Below are positions 58,924 to 64,000 of a stretch of 64,000 nucleotides of DNA, piece after piece; position 1 is the first letter of the stretch, and every line of letters begins with the position of its first letter. The translations under genes were made by a program, and so were the position numbers. The stretch lies in NCBI RefSeq assembly GCF_900964775.1, contig NC_041817.1, forward strand, positions 17,626,783 through 17,690,782. Reading direction: 5' to 3'. Below the pieces are notes generated by a model. The model was not told the DNA's origin, ran no database searches, and saw nothing but the letters and a program-made list of their open reading frames with translations. The DNA is from Scleropages formosus. Taxonomy: Eukaryota; Chordata; Actinopteri; Osteoglossiformes; Osteoglossidae.

Positions 58924-61900
58924 ACTGCCTGTGTGGAGCAGCATGGTACATCTAGGCTGTTTAGGCACAAGTTCAAATCCAGATCAGTCTGTATGGGGTC
59001 TGTATGCTCCCCCTGTGTTTGTGTGGGTCTCCTCCAGGTGCTCTGGTTTCCTCCCACAGTCCAAAGACACATGAGTCACGGGTCAACTAGTGACTATAAA
59101 TTGCTCTTCGTGTGTGCGTATTTGGCTGCCCTGTGATGGACTAGACCGCAAACCTGATTTGGCCAAGCGGTCACATAAACTAAGTGACTGCATATGTATG
59201 TCTGTTGGGAGGATTTATGAAGAGATTGCATTAAAAAGGAACAGTCATATAACACACACAGCAAGACCAACCAAACACAATAAAACACCATCAAAGCATT
59301 TCCAAAGGCTCCCGGAGAATCGCACGTTAACAATTAAAAAACACACACAGGCTGGTCACACACCATCAGTACCACTAAATGACTCAAAACAGAAAATACA
59401 AACCAGAGCATAGGAAACACTTTATGTTTAAGTTGGACCTTAAACATAAAAGTCAAGCAAATGAGTAGAAATGAACTTCACCCAAAATTAAACTTTGGAA
59501 TGAGAGGCAGAACAATTCTGACATTACGGTTTCACAGCAAGAACCCTTGGGAGCCATTTCTGTACGAAGAGGCTGTTGATATCACGCTGCTCACATACGT
59601 GACATCAAGTCATTGTCTCCTCTGTATGATCAGGTCTCCAAGCAAACCTGATATAAACACCAGCAAAAGAGCCGAAGTGAACGAACTCCTTGCCTGCCTC
59701 CTAGTACAGAAAGACAGAGTCAGACTCATCTCTACAGTGGCAGAGCGTGTGCGAGTAAACATTCTGTGCTCCACAGTGGTGAAGATTTTTGCATCCTCCA
59801 TTTCAAGCACATTTAAACGCAACCCGGACACAACGAAGCACACTGAGGATGTAGAGATGATGCGGTGCTGCTTCAGCAAACATCCAAGTGAGCGCAGTTG
59901 TTGGTGGCTCAACCATAAACAGGGACGGACACTCAGCGTTGCTGAAATGGGCGGGTAATGGGAAGGATGTGGCACTGGCTACATGAATGCTGGGCCTGTC
60001 ACAAACCAAGTCTAACGCACTGCATTTACTGCATCATTTACCTCCGCATCTGTCTCTGTGTCTGTAAACTGGTACTGCTACAGGTCATAAAGCCATTAAA
60101 AAAAAAAAACAAAACAATGGTTATTCTAGTATCTCCCATGAGACATCAACTTAGCACATTATTTTGAGAATGGACATTTTCAGAGGCCACAGGAAGACAC
60201 CATGACAACCAGACTCATACGATTCTGCTGCGACAGATCTCAAAACCGTTTTAGCTCGTTTCATGTTGAACAGGCAGACCAGACACAACACAATGTTACA
60301 ACAGAGCGTTCCAGCAAAAACAAGTGGCATAGAGGAGGGACAGCACATAAAGACCAGATGAGGTTTATGGTGAGTAAGTCCAGCTCAGTGTTGTGTCAGC
60401 TTCATGCACTGCTGAAGAACAACTCACAAGCTTCAATGGCCACTCTTAGGTGAGAGCAAAGGAACTCCAAGCGCTACGCTACGTTTGAAGAGGCATTATG
60501 ACTTGGAAGGTGAAGAACAAGTGGCACTTAGCAGCTGAAACTGCTGGGAACGGCCAGCAGAGCCTAGCGCGCAACTTACCGCTGCCTTTAACAGGAAGAA
60601 AGAAAAGCAGAAAGACTTGGTTAGGACAGAGGTCTCTTGCACACATATGCGATTCATGCTTTTAATAATACATTTATTCACTCAGCAGACGCTTTTCCCC
60701 AAAGCGACGTACACCTCAGAGAAATAATAAAGAACTAATTAGGGCAGCACCCATACCTAACAGACGCCCTGTAGCATAACTCTTTTTTTTTTTGTAGAAA
60801 TTTTAAGTGATGGGCTCATCATCCTCATCACGGACACTATGCAAGATTTTAATCGATGCTTCCGATTTGACAAAAATATCGGGGGCTGAAATCAAGATCA
60901 CTTGGATGGGATTTGAGAAAGTCAGATGGGCTGCGGTGTAATTAACTGGGGTGTTCTCTGACAGGCTTTTCCGAGTAACCTCCTCACCTGGCCGAAGAAC
61001 GCAACTCTAAAGAAGGTCCCCAGGAGCCGTTTTCCTGTGTGCATCACCTCCGTCACCTTACTGTAGGCTCGATGCAGCGTGTCGTAGAGGTGGGCTAGTT
61101 TCTGCGCAGCACACACAAGAAAGATGAAAAGCGTGTTATTTACTCATCTCGTCCAGAGCCTCCTGGTTAGTGCTTTCCCCAAAGGGTTGCAATCTGCCCT
61201 TGCACAGCAGTTTGGCCTCCATGCAATCCTCTACAATGCAAAGACACTGTCCTTGTTGGCAGACCATGCCGCGGTACCTCAAAGTCCCTGCGCTTCTCGT
61301 AGATGGGAATAATGAGCTTGTAGATGTCAGAGATGAGCTCATAACGCTCTGCTTTCCACAGGCCATCTGCGCACTCTTCCAGCAGCTCCATCAGCACATC
61401 CTGTTGGCGCAATGAACACCATTATGTACTGTGGCCACCCCAAGGCCTTCTGCATGTGGCCCCCCCCCAACTCAAATACATACTGTAAACATACAGTGGG
61501 TGAAAAATTTTGGACTCCACAAAACATATTTTCGCCAGCTCTTCTGAATGGTGATAAATGTTTGACAGCTGATGCCCAATGAACACTTTAAATTATAGGC
61601 CGACAACTTTATCGTACAAAACTATCCAGAAGAGCGTGTGCCGTGGCAGAAAGGGATTATGGATGTGCAACCGCTAACATAAGGGTTAGAATCCCAGCGA
61701 AACCACCACTGTGACACCTTTCAGCGAGATATTTAATAGACTTCATTGGGCGTGACCTAAACGTGACCTATTATGAGTGAAGGGACGAACTAAAAAAGTA
61801 AAAAATAGAATACGGTTTCAATAAAAGGGAATAAATTCTTGAATTTTGCAAATTCAAACTCAGAAATGACATAGGCTATAGAAGCTGTAAAATGTACACT

Positions 61901-62952
61901 AACTCATAGCATTACTAAATAACAAGAGTCATAAAATTCCCATATTTCAAAGCACCACAAAGCTGCATTTTCTTTGATATTTTCATGAATTCATCCATCG
62001 AAATGCTTTTATGAGCTGGGGTAATACTCCGAGGTAATTTGGTATTTTCCATGGTGACCAGTCAGGACATTCTGATTTCACTGTCTCCTTATAACCCTGT
62101 TATAAAACTGCACTAGAAACTGTTCTGAAGAACAGTGTCCGCTGTAATCGAGACACATGCGTGAAAACAGCTGCATGAAAACAATAAATACAAACGGACC
62201 GTTTATGTATATGCATTTGACATCTGAGAGTTAGCAAGAAATCTTCAAAACTGGACCCACGTCAGGCCTCAGCCGGTGGGGAGTTTAACCCCAATCAGAT
62301 GTTCAAAGTCCTCCAGTGACAGACAGGAAATGCATCGCTTCCCCGTGTGATGCGGACAGGGACCCGACTTTCCCTTATAGATGCGCCTGTGTCCTTTCTG
62401 GGTTTTACTAGCAAGGGTTTCAGCTGATGGAACTGTATGGATGCAGGGTAGCTCTGCAGATAAGAACACCTAGAGACACCTGCCTGGGTCAAAAGTGCAA
62501 ACCTGTGCACATGAGGTAGCTGACTGAGCAACTGCGATAAGGGCATACTAGGAACGTGTTTATAACCACATTGTGATCATCACATCTTCCCCACTCCCAG
62601 TTATTAGTAACAAATGCTTACACTGTGATTTTTTCACCTCACAGTTACATAAGAGTGTCGTAAAATGAATTCTAATCTGAAAAGAACTCACTTCAAGAGC
62701 AATTTTGTTAAGGAGCAATGATAATCGTTATATGATAAACTGCAGTATGGTAGTTGTACTGTAAAGCCACCGGAGCGGGCTTGAAAATGACTAGGGCATC
62801 AGCGCACCCCTGGTAAGAGCAGTAACGCTTCTCTCCGCTTCTCACCTCATTGAAATGCACATCCTGCATGCCCACGTCCTCCATCATGGACACTTCCTCG
62901 TCAATGTTGGGTGTGATCACCCGGAATGCCGAACAGCCCTGCTTGAACATGC
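54600..62952 (-). CDS. dock9: DOCK9 (zizimin1) Cdc42 exchange factor, C-terminal part; gene continues past right edge
   Basis: The exons on the minus strand are 62846-62952, 61278-61400, 60988-61101, 60580-60585 (microexon), 60042-60077, 58328-58474, 57334-57544, 56232-56422, 55324-55424, 55102-55240 and 54600-54725. All phases agree. They encode the C-terminal DHR-2 domain, from [20 protein letters not shown] to the stop. Signature stretches include [73 protein letters not shown] and [15 protein letters not shown], whose valine corresponds to the nucleotide sensor of DOCK9. The protein ends SSSSVV, a class I PDZ ligand. DOCK9 activates Cdc42. The ending [16 protein letters not shown] and the neighbours STK24 and SLC15A1 favour DOCK9 over DOCK10 and DOCK11. 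Upstream exons lie beyond 64000. Confidence 0.94.
55690..55840 (-). repeat. Diverged SINE in dock9 intron
   Basis: TTTATTTAAGTGACATC, CTTACAATGTAGATAG, ATTTACTCATTTATAGAGC and TACCTTGATCAAGGGCACTA follow the reverse of the reference SINE at 35262-35480. Confidence 0.6.
56595..56750 (-). repeat. Diverged SINE in dock9 intron
   Basis: AATCTACCCATTTGTACTGG, TAAAGTAATTCAGGGTAAC and TGCTCAAGGCTATTGCAGC match the same family in reverse; both ends are eroded. Confidence 0.55.
57929..57968. repeat. (AC)20 microsatellite
   Basis: A perfect AC tract in a dock9 intron. Confidence 0.9.
58880..58921. repeat. (GT)21 microsatellite
   Basis: A perfect GT tract in a dock9 intron, abutting a V-SINE copy. 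Confidence 0.9.
58930..59150 (+). repeat. V-SINE-type element, diverged
   Basis: GGAGCAGCATGGTACATC head, GTTCAAATCCAGATCAGTCT, then the core GTGCTCTGGTTTCCTCCCAC and AGTCCAAAGACACATG, then TTGGCTGCCCTGTGATGGAC. Confidence 0.75.
60042..60077 (-). other. dock9: 36-nt dock9 cassette exon
   Basis: CAG and TAC codons follow a CTGTAG acceptor and end at a GTAAAT donor. The exon encodes [12 protein letters not shown], which closely matches the QYQFTDSETDVE segment of mammalian DOCK9 isoforms. It is 12 codons long and in phase, so it can be skipped without a frameshift. Confidence 0.8.
60580..60585 (-). other. dock9: 6-nt dock9 microexon (Ala-Ala)
   Basis: The minus strand reads a long polypyrimidine tract ending GTTAAAG, then GCAGCG, then GTAAGT. 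Six nucleotides flanked by a consensus acceptor and donor encode Ala-Ala in phase. They fit between VAFFGQ (60988-61101) and QYQFTD (60042-60077). Mammalian DOCK9 isoforms, as I remember them, read GQAAQYQFTD here. Confidence 0.75.
60664..60780 (-). repeat. SINE tail fragment
   Basis: ATACATTTATTCACTCAGCA with CCCCAAAGCGACGTACA, the reverse of the GTAAATG-family tail; the head is missing. Confidence 0.7.
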
Positions 62953-64000
62953 CTGCAACACGAGGGCAACAGTGCTGCAACGTTGGGGCAATTGCAAGAA
63001 AGGGATCAAATAATTACAAAAAACCGTATCAACAAAAGACCGAATTAACTGGAAGTAATGAAAAATAAAATGGACACTTTTTTAAAACAGCAAATTATTT
63101 AAATGGAAAATAAGAAAATTGTCATTAAAATGTAATGTTTATCTTACAGCTGAATCTGGACAGAATATTGCGTCTGCCATTGTTCCCCGTAAAATTTCAT
63201 GTTATTTTTACACCAGGTCTTCTTTTTAAATTAATTGCTTTATGATAAAGATGCGGTCAACAACTTTTTCACATCAAAATTTGAGGCAATTACAGCCTCT
63301 TTAGAACAACACTAAGCTTGCAGTGCAGGCAGTCTGCCATAGTCTGCCGTAGTCTGGCTTGTGCTGGCATTTAAAAACAAATCTGTGGGTTGTGAACACA
63401 TACTGACACACACCATTAAACAGGTCTGGGGTCACACATGTTTTGTTTTACTCTGTAATACTTTGTACTTTCCCAGGAAGGTACATGAATTGCTGTACAC
63501 AAATAAGGCTGCACAAGACCTGGGTTCAAGAGTCTCTCAACAGCTTCATTGAATAAAGGTACCTATCAAAGTTCAGCTTTTGCCAAGTCAAGTTACTATT
63601 GACACCGCTGCCATAAAAACCTCCTGCAATGCCCATCTGATGACAGCAGAGATAGAGCTTATCACAGGAATGCTGTGCTTCCAGCACATCAGTAGCAAGA
63701 GATGCACCCTTGAACCCCTGCTGATACTCCACAAGGCTTCTGATAAGTACACAGGGATGCATGGTGCACAGGTAGCTGAGCTGCTGAGGTATGCACACTA
63801 ACCCCTCCTCTGTCATGTTTTTTAATTCATAAATTCATTGAAGAACAGAAAAATGTTTGCTTATGAGGAACCAAGCAGCAGACATGCAATCATTTTTAAT
63901 TAAGTCAATAGAGTGCAAACAGGAAAAATGCAGGATTACAATGTGAGGAGAATCTACTACAGTGACACCTAGTGGAGACAAGCTGCATAACTTCCTTCCA
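62953..64000 (-). other. dock9: dock9 intron running off the right edge
   Basis: About 1 kb without an exon that joins the dock9 frame. The 62846-62952 exon needs an upstream exon ending in a one-base codon start, which is not present here. A 96-codon frame at 63526-63816 has no family resemblance. Confidence 0.6.

Noticed and set aside
63526-63816. Possible further dock9 exon
   Set aside because: The translation (LSYLCTMHPCVLIRSLVEY) does not match DOCK proteins and the required phase is not met.
1-64000. Retroviral, LTR, Polinton or toxin remnants
   Set aside because: No reverse transcriptase, integrase, capsid or envelope-like frame and no pair of long terminal repeats was recognised; interspersed repeats seen are SINEs.
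1-64000. CRISPR array or operon structure
   Set aside because: Repeats are SINEs and microsatellites, and genes are spliced with separate promoters and poly(A) signals, as in a vertebrate.

Overview
The window is nuclear DNA of a ray-finned fish. It carries spliced vertebrate genes with GT-AG introns, short introns, many tRNA-derived SINEs ending in the teleost tail GTAAATG, and long (CA)n/(TG)n tracts. One abundant SINE (tRNA-like head, body reading about GCCTAACCCGGCAACACAGG on the opposite strand, (TG)n tail) is one I remember from bonytongues such as the Asian arowana. The host assignment to Osteoglossiformes is therefore an inference from memory, not from a search.

Six protein genes can be assembled. 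From left to right they are: gpr1/cmklr2 (+, coding exon 5670-6737), a chemerin-receptor-like GPCR; eef1b2 (-, six exons, 7407-9184), translation elongation factor 1 beta, with a box C/D snoRNA matching SNORD51 in intron 2; ino80d (+, nine coding exons, 13181-19188, with a non-coding first exon ending at 10534); stk24/MST3 (-, eleven coding exons, 24422-40252); slc15a1/PEPT1 (-, twenty-three coding exons, 43755-50959); and the 3' third of the DHR-2 region of dock9 (-, eleven exons, 54600-62952), which continues past the right edge. For the five complete genes every exon phase closes into one open frame of the expected length (355, 223, 976, 436 and 717 residues).

Layout: the first three genes correspond to a block on human 2q33.3 (order GPR1-EEF1B2-INO80D, with NDUFS1 missing from its usual place). 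The last three correspond to human 13q32 (STK24-SLC15A1-DOCK9, in the same order and orientation). The seam lies between the tail-to-tail ino80d and stk24 genes, whose predicted poly(A) signals are only about 290 bp apart. Three CpG-rich promoter zones are visible: near 9.2 kb (eef1b2), 10.2-10.6 kb (ino80d) and 40.0-41.0 kb (stk24).

The genes are ordinary housekeeping, signalling and transport genes and do not form an operon or a single pathway. No virus-like element, CRISPR array, transposase or reverse transcriptase was recognised. The most interesting items are the intronic snoRNA, a 6-nt microexon plus a 36-nt cassette exon in dock9, the synteny seam, and SINE insertions whose target-site duplications or nesting can be read directly.
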